From Sorghum bicolor (lineage: Eukaryota; Streptophyta; Magnoliopsida; Poales; Poaceae), in contig NC_012873.2 in the NCBI RefSeq assembly GCF_000003195.3, positions 45,219,061 to 45,283,060 of the forward strand: a DNA stretch of 64,000 nt, written 5' to 3'. The notes beneath the pieces were generated by a model. That model was not told the origin of the DNA, ran no database searches, and worked only from the letters and a program-made list of their open reading frames with translations. The translations under genes and the position numbers were made by a program. Below, in pieces: positions 21,185-30,726 of the stretch (position 1 is its first letter; every line of letters begins with the position of its first letter).

Positions 21185-24121
21185 TATAACACTCCAAATT
21201 TTTGAATTTAAAGTTTAGTTTGAATTTGATTTAATTTTGGCTTAGTTTGAATTTTTGGGAATTATTAAATAATTTATAAAATTAAATAAAATGAAATATA
21301 AGGTAGAAAACTTGTTTGTGTGCACTCATGCTGCTGCATAATTTTTGCTTGATTTTATTTATTTGTTGGTGCTTGTTTTGTTTGAGTTTTGGAGCAAGAA
21401 AGAAAATAGAAGAAACCATTTTCTGTTAAAAAAAAGAAAAGGGCAGCGCCCTCTCTGGGCTGGCCTTCCCTTCTCACCAGCCCAGCCTCGCACCGCGGCC
21501 CAGCAGCTGCGCGCCCCGCGCCCCCCCTCTCTCTACCGCCCGCAGCCGCTGACCAGTGGGTCCCGCAGGTGGGGCCCACCCGTTAGGGGGCGTCTTCAAC
21601 CTCCCGTCCGATTCGGACGGGGGAGCGCCGCGCCGCCGCCTCGGTTTCCGAGCCGCACGCGAACCAAGGTTCGCCCACGCCTAAAACCCTAGCGCAGTCC
21701 CGAGCACCCAAACCCTAGCCGAACTCGCCGAATCCGCGCCGCCTCCGTTGAGCTTCTCTTTGCCTTCGTCGTTTCGCGGAGGTAAGCCCGCCATCGCACT
21801 CATCGTGTCAAGCCGCGCACGCCCGTGCCCTTGGCGTGCCTTCTCGTGCCCCGCATCGCCGCAACGGCGAGCTCCTGCCTGTCGCCAATGGCGCCACCGC
21901 CGCTCACCGCGCCGCCCGGCCGCCTCCAGCCCGCGCACTCGCCCGCTACGACGTGCGGTCCACCATGGACCGCGGCCTGCTGCCCCCGCGCGGTCGGTCC
22001 ACCGTGGACCCGGCCCACACCGCCCCGCGCCTTCCCCGGTCCACCATGGACCGGTGGACCGCCACGCCCCCCCACGGTCCATAGCACAGCGCCGTGGACC
22101 CACCAGCCGTGCGCCGCCACGTGGCCGGACCGGCCACGGCCCCCGCGCGCCCCTGCTGTTTTGCAAAAAGGCTCCTGTACTTTTCTAAAATTAACCCGCG
22201 GTTCTACTCAGTTCAAAATAAATAGAAATATGCCCCTGGTTTTTCTGCAGAATAGCCCCCGTAGCCGTTGGTTTTTATAGTTTTAATCCAAAATGCCTTT
22301 TAATTCAGTTTTAATTACGAAAAATAGTTCGGTTAATCTACAGATTTGCCATCCAACTTGTTTTAGCCATAACTTTTGCATCGTAACTCCGATTTAGGTG
22401 TTTCTGGTCGCTATAGTTTCGTCTCGTCGAGTAGAACACAGTAGTACAGTTGCTTTCTGCTTTCACATGCTTTGGTGTACTGTTTCTAATTAAGCTTGTT
22501 TGCTTGCATGTATTGCTTCGTTTGTGTGATGATTGTCGCGTATAGCCAACGAGACGTTCGTGAAGGAAGAGGATCAGGATCCCACTGAGTTTGAGCAACC
22601 CGACAATGATCAAGGCAAGTACAGACACTGTTTGATCATTTTGAACCTACTCATTAATGTCTTTAACTTTATATGCATGTGTCCAATGAATGCAAACCCT
22701 AAGGACATGACTAGCTTTACTTGCTATTCCTTGTTCACCTGGGGTTATGTATATGGGTAGTCTAGGATATACTAGGTTTGCTTAGCTGCTCTACTCATCT
22801 TATACATATGCCTAAATAAGTAATAATCTCTACTCAACTCGATGCTTAATCTGTGCTAAACCTTTGGTCACTGCGGTGATGGCGATGTTGGATGCTTACA
22901 AGCATCGTGATGATGATGGTGACAGGGGGAGCGGGTACCGTTGGTGGTCCAGTTTGCCGGGCGTACCCGTCTCTGCTCTCCGTAAGGACTTAGTCAGGGA
23001 GCGGCCCCCTGGGACTTACAGTGCAGCTCCAAGCTATATGGCTCTGGCTTGACTAATTAGCAGGACCTCCACTAGTAGGGTGTTACTTTCCGGGTAGGCG
23101 TGAGGAAGTAACTTGGGTAATGAATATTAAGTTGTCGGTTGATCGGTACGCCATGGCTATGGGTATCGACTGCCGAGCGCCCCGGCAAAAACTTGCGAGT
23201 GGCATCCTATTAGTTGGACCCTGTGAAAGGTCTCGTAGTGAGACCCTGCCTGCTCACCTTGGTAGTGATTTGGGGAGTCGCGACCCCAGGCAAATGGGAA
23301 TCACGACTTGGAGTGAAAGTGCACACCTCTGTAGAGTGTAAAACTGATATATCAGCCGTGCTCACGGTCACGAGCGGCCCAGACCCTCACTTGATGAGCA
23401 AATTGGATTCACTGGATACTTGGAGATGGAATTTGGCGAGGTTGCTACCTCGTGTTTTGGCGGAATGGCTATTCCGTGTTGGTAGGATTGCTATCTTGTG
23501 TTAATATTTGGGGTTAATCCCTGGACTACTATAATTATTAGGATAGTCTTTTAAAAGATGCTAATTACTACTTACACTAATTAAGGGTTGGGTTTATGCT
23601 ACTCATAATTAGTAATAGGTTGTTCTAATAATAGTTATATTTAAAAGTGTTCAACTAAAATGCTACCGCAGTCAAACCAAGTCAGCTTTACCTTGTTTTA
23701 AGCCTTGCATGTCATTACTTTCCGTCTGTGCTTGCTGAGTTCGACATGAGCTCACCCTTGCTATAATCATTAAAGGTTGCTCGGACGATCAGGAGTACAA
23801 TTGCGATTTCCCCGAGGACTACCCTGAGTCTCCTGGTTGTTAGGCTCGTGTGGTTCTGCCGTCGACCTTCCTGTGGCAAGGTGGTCCTGCTACGTCGGCG
23901 TCTAGTTTCCCCTTTTATTATGGAATAGTTTAGCTTATGTTTCCCCTTCGCACTTTGATAAACATTTGGCTTGTAATAATGGTACTTTTACTCTCACTTA
24001 TGTAATTTGTTTGAACACTGTGTTTTGTACCATTGATGATGTCGGTCCATGTGTGTGAATTTGAGATCCTGGCGCACATGCGATTTGGCACCCCAATGCT
24101 CTTTTACATCCGGGTGTGACA
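21185..24121 (+). repeat. G1 5' LTR (2937 bp)
   Basis: Matches the 3' LTR over its length apart from two indels. A 36-bp segment that includes the TATA-like CTACAAATAG of the 3' LTR (31226-31261) is absent here at the junction near 21681-21684. In turn the block 22690-23241 is missing from the 3' LTR. The GC-rich leader (21.5-22.2 kb) gives many overlapping frames that I do not call as genes. Contains the spliced LTR ORF candidate (22546-22614 and 23776-23843). Confidence 0.9.
22546..23843 (+). other. Candidate two-exon ORF inside the G1 5' LTR (GC-AG intron)
   Basis: Exon a (22546-22614, 69 bp) follows a tatag acceptor and ends at CAAG before GCAAGT, a strong GC-type donor. Exon b (23776-23843, 68 bp) follows attaaag and ends in TAG. 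Joined in frame they give an acidic chain: NETFVKEEDQD and EFEQP in the first exon, then CSDDQEYN, EDYPESPGC and stop in the second. The same exons with the same lengths, splice dinucleotides and stop occur in the G1 3' LTR and the G2 5' LTR. No in-frame ATG is visible in or just before exon a, so any product would need an upstream spliced start. Coding function is unproven. Confidence 0.4.
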
Positions 24122-24125
24122 GAAC

Positions 24126-24138
24126 TGGTACCAAAGCC
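24126..24138 (+). other. G1 primer-binding site, initiator tRNA-Met type
   Basis: TGGTACCAAAGCC lies 4 bp after the LTR end. It resembles the TGGTATCAGAGCC site used by chromoviruses primed by initiator tRNA-Met, with two or three mismatches. Confidence 0.65.
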
Positions 24139-24722
24139 GTGTTGACCGTAGGATCACGCAGCCTAGTTAGAAACAGCCATTTAGAATGTCCCTTTTGGGT
24201 GGAATAAACCATTGGATCTATTAACTACCTTACTAACTTGTCTCATTAGACCTTATCTATTAGCCTTATCTACTTACTTTTACTAACAGTTCAGTTTATT
24301 CACTTACTTCCTGCATTTATTACCTTGTTATCATTTATTACTTCCTGCTTCTCATATTGCATTTATATTCTTGTTTCAAATTTTATTACGTATTATTTGA
24401 ACCTTTCTTTTATACCTTGTCTTTTGTTATCATTCTACTCATATTACCTTCTTGCTCCTTGTTTTACATTTATTACTTGAATTATGTTTTATTTCTGCCT
24501 TGACAATAAATTTCATTACCTTGTTTTTGGCTTATACCTTCATTACTTGCTTTTATATCTTACCATAAATACCACCAAAGTTCATATTGTCCATCCACTG
24601 TACAATCTTGGTTCATCTTCATTACACATACACTATTACCTTTATTTATGTTATTCATATATCTATCATTGTCATGATCTATTAACCGTTTCCTGCATGT
24701 CTATGATCTTATGCATAAGTAG
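24139..24722 (+). other. G1 pyrimidine-rich leader
   Basis: A T/C-rich, non-coding stretch with many TTATTAC, CTTGTT and TACCTT words between the PBS and the extra ORF. No gene seen. The G2 counterpart (46723-47290) is equally purine-rich on the plus strand. Confidence 0.6.
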
Positions 24723-25685
24723 ATGACTCGCCATTTGACCTGCCGCAAGAGCGTCATTCGTTTCCGTCCCGTTCAAGCTGTGGAGTTATCGTTGACTGGT
24801 CGCGTGGATAACATCGAGTTCCAGCCTAACCAGCATCTTGATGACGGTGCTAACCTCCAAGACGCGGAACCTTATGAAGGACAACAACCACCTCAAGCTC
24901 TGGTGGTGCATGGAAGGGTGCCTTGCTGGGTCGCTGGCGGAGATGATCCCTTCGGTGATGACGATGACATGGATGATGATGAGGATAAACCTGGAGGACC
25001 TGGTGGACCTGGAGGACCTGGAGGTCAAGATGGACTTTTCGCTGCTGATGATGGGTGGATTGTGACAGTTTGCACAAGGGATGGTGGAGAGTGTTTCTTC
25101 CACAGCGAGCTGAAGCGTCTCCTTGACCAGCAGCTAGGACATGGCATGTTCGCAGTGGAGTACCGCAGTGAGCACTGGAGTCACCCGGACTACCCGGCGT
25201 ACTGGAAGGTCTGGGCACACGTCGGCAGGCCTAACCCGACGCTGAGAGCACTGAGGATCATGTCTATACATGAAGCTGTGGCAGAGAGGTCTACCCAGAT
25301 GGCGGGCATTAATGATGCTCCTCGTCAGGCTTTCTACGCATACCGTGATCACTTCTTCGAGGAGATCAGCCAGGACGCACGCCGCTACTACCCTCGCCGT
25401 CGCCATGGAGAGTTGGCGATGACTATTGCTTCCACCATTGATGAGCAGGACCCTCGCATGCACAGGACTGTCAAGCTAGTGGCGGTCACTAACACCGAGC
25501 TCAACAGTTCACTAGTGGAGCTGAAGCAAGTGAGGAAGGAGCTGGATGACGCCAGGAAGAGGATAGCGCAGCTGGAAGCTCAGATCACTAGAGTGCCACC
25601 ACCTTCACCTCAGTGGCCTGCTTTCTCTCCGCCCCGTGAAGATCCAGCCTATGGAGATGCCAGCGCTCGTACTACTATAGAATAG
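24723..25685 (+). CDS. Extra ORF upstream of gag in G1, function unknown
   Basis: A 320-codon intact frame. The N-terminal third is polar. It is followed by an acidic tract (residues about 75-90, DDDDMDDDED) and Gly-Pro-Gly repeats. The middle part (about 105-235) is globular-looking with GGECFFHSELKRLLD, EHWSHPDYPAYWKVWAHVG and RRYYPRRR. The C-terminus (about 255-290) is a charged coiled-coil-like helix (LVELKQVRKELDD, KRIAQLEAQI) and a Pro-rich tail ending TTIE. The same protein, decayed, is encoded at the same place in G2 (45764-46722), so it is a regular part of this family. It has no protease, zinc-knuckle or RT motif. Possibly an extra structural or N-terminal gag-type protein; this is inference. 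Confidence 0.7.
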   Translation: MTRHLTCRKSVIRFRPVQAVELSLTGRVDNIEFQPNQHLDDGANLQDAEPYEGQQPPQALVVHGRVPCWVAGGDDPFGDDDDMDDDEDKPGGPGGPGGPGGQDGLFAADDGWIVTVCTRDGGECFFHSELKRLLDQQLGHGMFAVEYRSEHWSHPDYPAYWKVWAHVGRPNPTLRALRIMSIHEAVAERSTQMAGINDAPRQAFYAYRDHFFEEISQDARRYYPRRRHGELAMTIASTIDEQDPRMHRTVKLVAVTNTELNSSLVELKQVRKELDDARKRIAQLEAQITRVPPPSPQWPAFSPPREDPAYGDASARTTIE

Positions 25686-26186
25686 GAGCTATTCCCAGCT
25701 TAGTAATAAATAGTGCCACGCTTAGAACGTTAGCACGATCTTAGTTATGCGAGTCTAGTGTTTAGTGGTTTGCTTAGTGTGCTTTGCTTGGTCTGTGTGA
25801 GAACTTGATTTATTATTGTGTTAATGGTGTGATTTGGTTCTTTGTAATGAGTGCGATGAGTTGTGGGTTATGTCCACAACGCATCAAGAACAAGATTAAG
25901 TATTAAGTTAATATGAGATAGTTAGTTTGGGTTATCATCGATCCCCTTTATTTGTGCTTTATCATATTTCATATCGCTTTATCTTATCAGTCTTATTTTA
26001 TCATGATTAGTTCATTATCTATCTATTTCATCTGTTATGAGTACTGTGTTTATCAACTGAAAAAGAGAAGTTACTATCAGCTGGTTCACACTTTGAGGAA
26101 AGATTATTACTTTGCAGTTTACCTTACAGATCAGATATACACATATGAACTACATCTAATTTTATTATATTATTTCTATACATCAG
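25686..26186 (+). other. G1 spacer between extra ORF and gag
   Basis: 501 bp, non-coding by eye, AT-rich. The corresponding stretch exists in G2 (45252-45763). It could carry a signal for gag expression, but none is recognisable. Confidence 0.5.
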
Positions 26187-29100
26187 ATGCCTGTCAACAC
26201 TAGGATCAACACCAATGGAGGAAACAATGGGCAGTCCAACAACAACAACAACAACAACAACAATAATCATAGCGGGACTAATGCCAACCCTCCTATGAAT
26301 CAGCCCATGACCATAGAGCAGTTGATGACTATGCAGACTCAGCTGATGCAAGGGATGGCCCATATTATGAACAACATGTAGCAGAATCAGAACCAGCAGC
26401 ATGGAGGTAACCACGCATTTGCCCCACCTAGGGACAAGCGTGGAGAGTTCATGAAGGGACGTCCACCGTTCTTCTCTCACTCGGCTGATCCTATGCAAGC
26501 TGAGGACTTGCTTAAAGCTGTGGAGAAACAGCTGGTCATTGCTCAGTGCAATGACAGGGAGAAGGTTCTGTATGGCTCTGGACAACTTCAGGGAGCCGCA
26601 CAGGACTGGTGGGATTCGTACTGCTTTGCACATCAGGACCCAGATACTATCACTTGGGATGAGTTCAAGGTCGCCTTCAAGACTCATCATGTTCCTGCTA
26701 GATTGGTGAAGCTGAAGAAGAAGGAGTTTTTGTCTCTGAAGTAGGGCTCCATGACAGTTTGTGAGTACCGCGACAAGTTCACTCAGTTGTCGCGGTATTG
26801 CCCGAATGAGGTGGAGAACGATGAAGACAAGCAAGATCACTTCGTGGAAGGTTTGAATGATGGTCTGTCCTACATGATGTCAAATGTCAAGTATGCCAGC
26901 TTTCAGGAGATGGTGGACAGGGCATTGGTGCTTGAAAGCAAGCGCCGTAAGATGGAAGACAAGAAGAGGAAGTATAATTCCTCTCAGCAGCAGGCTGGTG
27001 CCAGCCGTCCCTGCTACAACAACCAGCAGGGCCCTCAGTCTTGCCCTGCATATCAGTCTGGTAACCAAGGACAGCAGCAGAATGTCAGGTATAGCAATCA
27101 GAGTCAGCAGACGAGCCAGCGCTACAACAACAACCAAGTGCAGCGCCCCGCTAGTCAGGCGCCTTGTCAGAATGCCCCATCACCATCAGGCTCTCGCCAG
27201 AACTCCAACACTGTCCCAGTGAAGCCCAACGCCAACCCCACCCCCACTGGAAATACCTACTTCAAGTGTGGTCAGCTTGGACACTACGCGAATGCTTGCC
27301 CCCAGAGGCAGAAGAACAACAATGGAAGGGTGAATCATGTGAAGCTGGAAACTGCTGAGGAAGCTCCAGACGTGGTAGTTGGTACGTTCCTTGTCAACTC
27401 TTGCCCAGCTACTGTTTTGTTTGATACTGGAGCATCACATACTTTTATAAGTGCACAGTTTGTTGAGAAACATAGTATAGCCACCTGTACCATGCAAAAC
27501 ACCCTGATAGTTAAATCACCTGGGGGAAAGATGCATACTAATACTTTGTGTCCGGGAATGAGCATTACAATAAGGGGGGTAGATTTTCCTGTCAATCCTA
27601 TTGTGTTGGGGTCAGAAGGTTTAGATATGATATTGGGAATGAGATGGTTGTCCAAGTTTAAGGGTACTATTCAGTGTGCTGAGAAGTCAGTTGCTCTAAC
27701 AGCACCTAGTGGGAACATAATTGAGGTCAGAGTTTTTATGTCACCTAGCAGTGAAGGATCAATTTACCATGTGAGCAGTGGGTCAGTAGAAGATATTCGA
27801 GTTGTGAAAGAGTTTCCTGATGTGTTCCCAGAGGATTTGCCAGGTATGCCACCTGAACGTGAGATTGAATTTGTTATTGATTTATTACCTGGTACTGCAC
27901 CCATATCTAAGAGACCTTATAGAATTGTTGTTAATGAGTTAGAAGAACTTAAGAAACAACTAAGGGAGTTACAGTCTAAGGGGTATATTCGTCCTAGTTC
28001 CTCACCTTGGGGAGCTCCAGTTATCTTTGTAGAGAAGAAGGATGGGACACAGAGGATGTGTGTAGACTATAGATCTTTGAATGAGGTCACAATTAAGAAC
28101 AAATACCCTTTGCCTAGAATAGAGGACTTGTTTGACCAGTTGAAAGGAGCTTGTGTGTTTTCCAAGATAGATCTGAGATCAGGTTGTCACCAGTTGAGGA
28201 TTAAACCTAGTGATATTCCAAAGACTGCCTTCACCTCCAGATATGGACTTTATGAGTATACAGTTATGTCTTTTGGGTTAACTAATGCGCCAGCTTACTT
28301 TATGTATCTGATGAATCAAGTTTTTATGGAGTATTTGGATAAGTTCATGGTAGTCTTTATTGATGATATCTTGATCTACTCCAAGACTGAGGAAGAACAT
28401 GAGGAACACCTGAGGCTTGTGTTGCAGAAGTTGAGGGAACATCAACTCTATGCCAAGTTGAGTAAGTGTGACTTCTAGTTGAAAGAAGTGTCTTTTCTTG
28501 GTCATGTCATTTCAAATGGTGGAGTTGCTGTTAGTCCGAAGAATGTGGCAGATGTTCTTAAGTGGAGTCCACCTCAGACAGTTGGCGAAATCAGAAGTTT
28601 TCTAGGAATGGCTGGTTACTATCGGAGATTCATTGAAGGGTTTTCTAGTATTGCTAAGCCCATGACTGCTTTGTTAGAGAAGGGTAAGCCATTCAAGTGG
28701 AATGAACAGTGTCAGGCTAGTTTTGAGGTGTTGAAGAAGAGGTTGACTACTGCACCAATTCTGACTTTACCTGATGTGACTAAAAGTTTTTCTATCTATT
28801 GTGATGCTTCCAAGCAAGGTCTGGGATGTGTGCTGATGCAAGAGGGAAAGGTGATTGCCTATGCATCTAGACAGTTGAAGAAACATAAGGTGAATTATCC
28901 AACTCATGATCTTGAGTTAGCAGCTGTGGTCCATTCACTGAAGATCTGGAGACACTATATTCTGGGTCATAAGTGTGAAATCTACACGGATCACAAGAGT
29001 CTGAAATACATCTTCACTCAGAAAGACTTGAACTTGAGACAGAGAAGATGGTTAGAATTGATCAAGGATTATAAGCTGGAGATTCATTACCACCCTGGCA

Positions 29101-30692
29101 AAGCTAATGTAGTTCCTGATGCACTGAGTAGAAAGAGTCAAGTGAATATGTTGGAAGCCACGGAGTTACCCATGGAACTACTGGCAGAATTTGAGTATCT
29201 CAACTTGGGGTTTGTTGCTAACACCCAAGGTACTTCCATGGACATAGAACCAACTCTTGAGCAAGAGATTAGAAAAGGTCAGAAAGAGGATGAAGAGATC
29301 AAAAAGATACTTAAGCTACTAGAGGAAGGTAGAGCACCTGGATTCGAAGTTGATCAAGAAGGAATTGTTTGGCACAAGGACCGACTGTGTGTGCCTGATA
29401 TTCAGAGAATCAAGGATGTGATACTGAAGGAGTGCCATGAGTCTGATTACTCTATTCATCCAGGAGGTACTAAGATGTACTAGGACTTGAAGCAAAACTA
29501 TTGGTGGCCTGGTATGAAGAAAGATATTGGTGAATATGTGGCATTGTGTGACACTTGTCAGAGAGTGAAAGCGGAACATCAGAGGTCAGCAGGATTGTGG
29601 CAACCATTGAAGATACCCGAGTGGAAGTGGGATGAGATCAGCATGGACTTCATAGTGGGATTGCCGAGATCTCAATGAGGTTATGACTCAGTATGGGTTG
29701 TAGTAGATCGATTGACCAAGGTAGCTCATTTTATACCGGTCAAGACTACCTACCGTGGGGATCAGTTAGCAGAAAAGTATATGGAACGGATTGTGTGTCT
29801 GCATGGAGTTCCTAAGAGGATTGTGTCTGATAGAGGTACATAGTTTACATCAAAGTTTTGGGAGAAGTTACATGATGCTTTGGAAACCGAGCTCAGATTC
29901 AGTACAACTTATCACCCTCAGTCCGATGGTCAGATAGAGAGAGTCAACCAAATAGTGGAGGAGATGCTCAGGTCTTGTGCTTTACAGTATGGAGATAGTT
30001 GGGATACTAGTTTGCCCTACGCCGAGTTCTCCTATAACAATAGTTATCAGACTAGTCTTAAGATGACTCCTTTTGAAGCCTTGTATGGAAGGAAGTGTAG
30101 GACTCCATTGTTCTGGAACCAGACTGGTGAAAGGCAAGTGTTCGGCCCTGATTCATTGAGAATAGCCGAAGAAAGGGTTCAGTTCATCCGACAGACTCTG
30201 AAAGCAGCTCAGCCTAGACAGAAGAGTTATGCAGATGTGAGATGAAGAGAACTTATGTTTCAGGTAGGTGATTATGTATACCTGAAAGTGTCTCCGATGA
30301 GAGGTCTAAAGAGGTTCAATGTCAAAGGAAAGCTAGCTCCAAGATATGTTGGTCCTTTCAAGATTTTGGAAAGGAAAGGAGAGGTGGCTTATCAGCTTGA
30401 GTTGCCTGCTAGTTTATCCAATGTGCACAATGTTTTCCATGTCTCCCAATTCAAGAAATGCTTGAGAGTGCCTGAGGAACAGTTGCCACTAGAGGAACTG
30501 GATTTACAGGACGATCTAACTTATGAAGAGAGTCCTATCAAAGTTCTAGAAACAGCAGAGAGAATTACCAGGAGTAAAACTATTAGGATGTGTAAAGTAC
30601 AATGGAAACACCATTGTGTGGAAGAGGCAACCTGGGAAAGAGAAGATGATCTGATATCCAAATACCCTCAGTTATTCTCTTGTTCATCCTAA
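26187..30692 (+). pseudogene. gag-pol: G1 gag-pol polyprotein with chromodomain, seven in-frame stops
   Basis: One frame can be followed almost throughout. Gag starts at ATG 26187 with an Asn-rich run from an AAC repeat, then the gag domain, then a zinc knuckle near 27259-27300 in which the first Cys is Tyr ([14 protein letters not shown]). Protease has DTGASH at 27423. RT runs about 27.96-28.5 kb with FIDD at 28356-28367. RNase H has YTDHKSLKY near 28.98 kb. Integrase has the HHCC zinc finger (29.43-29.56 kb) and D, D, E residues (about 29645, 29830, 29937). A GPY module and a chromodomain-like end (ETAERITRSK, WKHHCVEEATWERED) close it at 30692. Stops: TAG 26379-26381, 26742-26744, 28476-28478 and 29481-29483; TGA near 29676; TAG 29841-29843; TGA 30243-30245. 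Product function: particle formation, reverse transcription and chromatin-targeted integration. This copy cannot make it intact. Confidence 0.92.
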
Positions 30693-30712
30693 TCTCGAGG
30701 ACGAGATTATTT

Positions 30713-30724
30713 TAAGGGGTTAGG
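30713..30724 (+). other. G1 polypurine tract
   Basis: TAAGGGGTTAGG just before the 3' LTR, after the conserved CTCGAGGACGAG at the end of pol. Expected plus-strand priming site. Confidence 0.65.
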
Positions 30725-30726
30725 TT

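Noticed and set aside
21681..21720. Telomere-like AAACCCTAG words in LTR leaders
   Set aside because: Isolated copies within chromovirus LTRs, not tandem.
21345..22280. Several long overlapping frames on both strands
   Set aside because: GC-rich LTR leader; the same frames recur at 30.9-31.86 kb and in G2 LTRs with frame-breaking differences; no protein family signature.
26236..26265. AAC microsatellite as an independent repeat
   Set aside because: It encodes the Asn run at the gag start and recurs in G2 gag at the same place, so it is part of the coding region.
26124..26840. 238-codon minus-strand frame
   Set aside because: Shadow of the G1 gag frame on the opposite strand.
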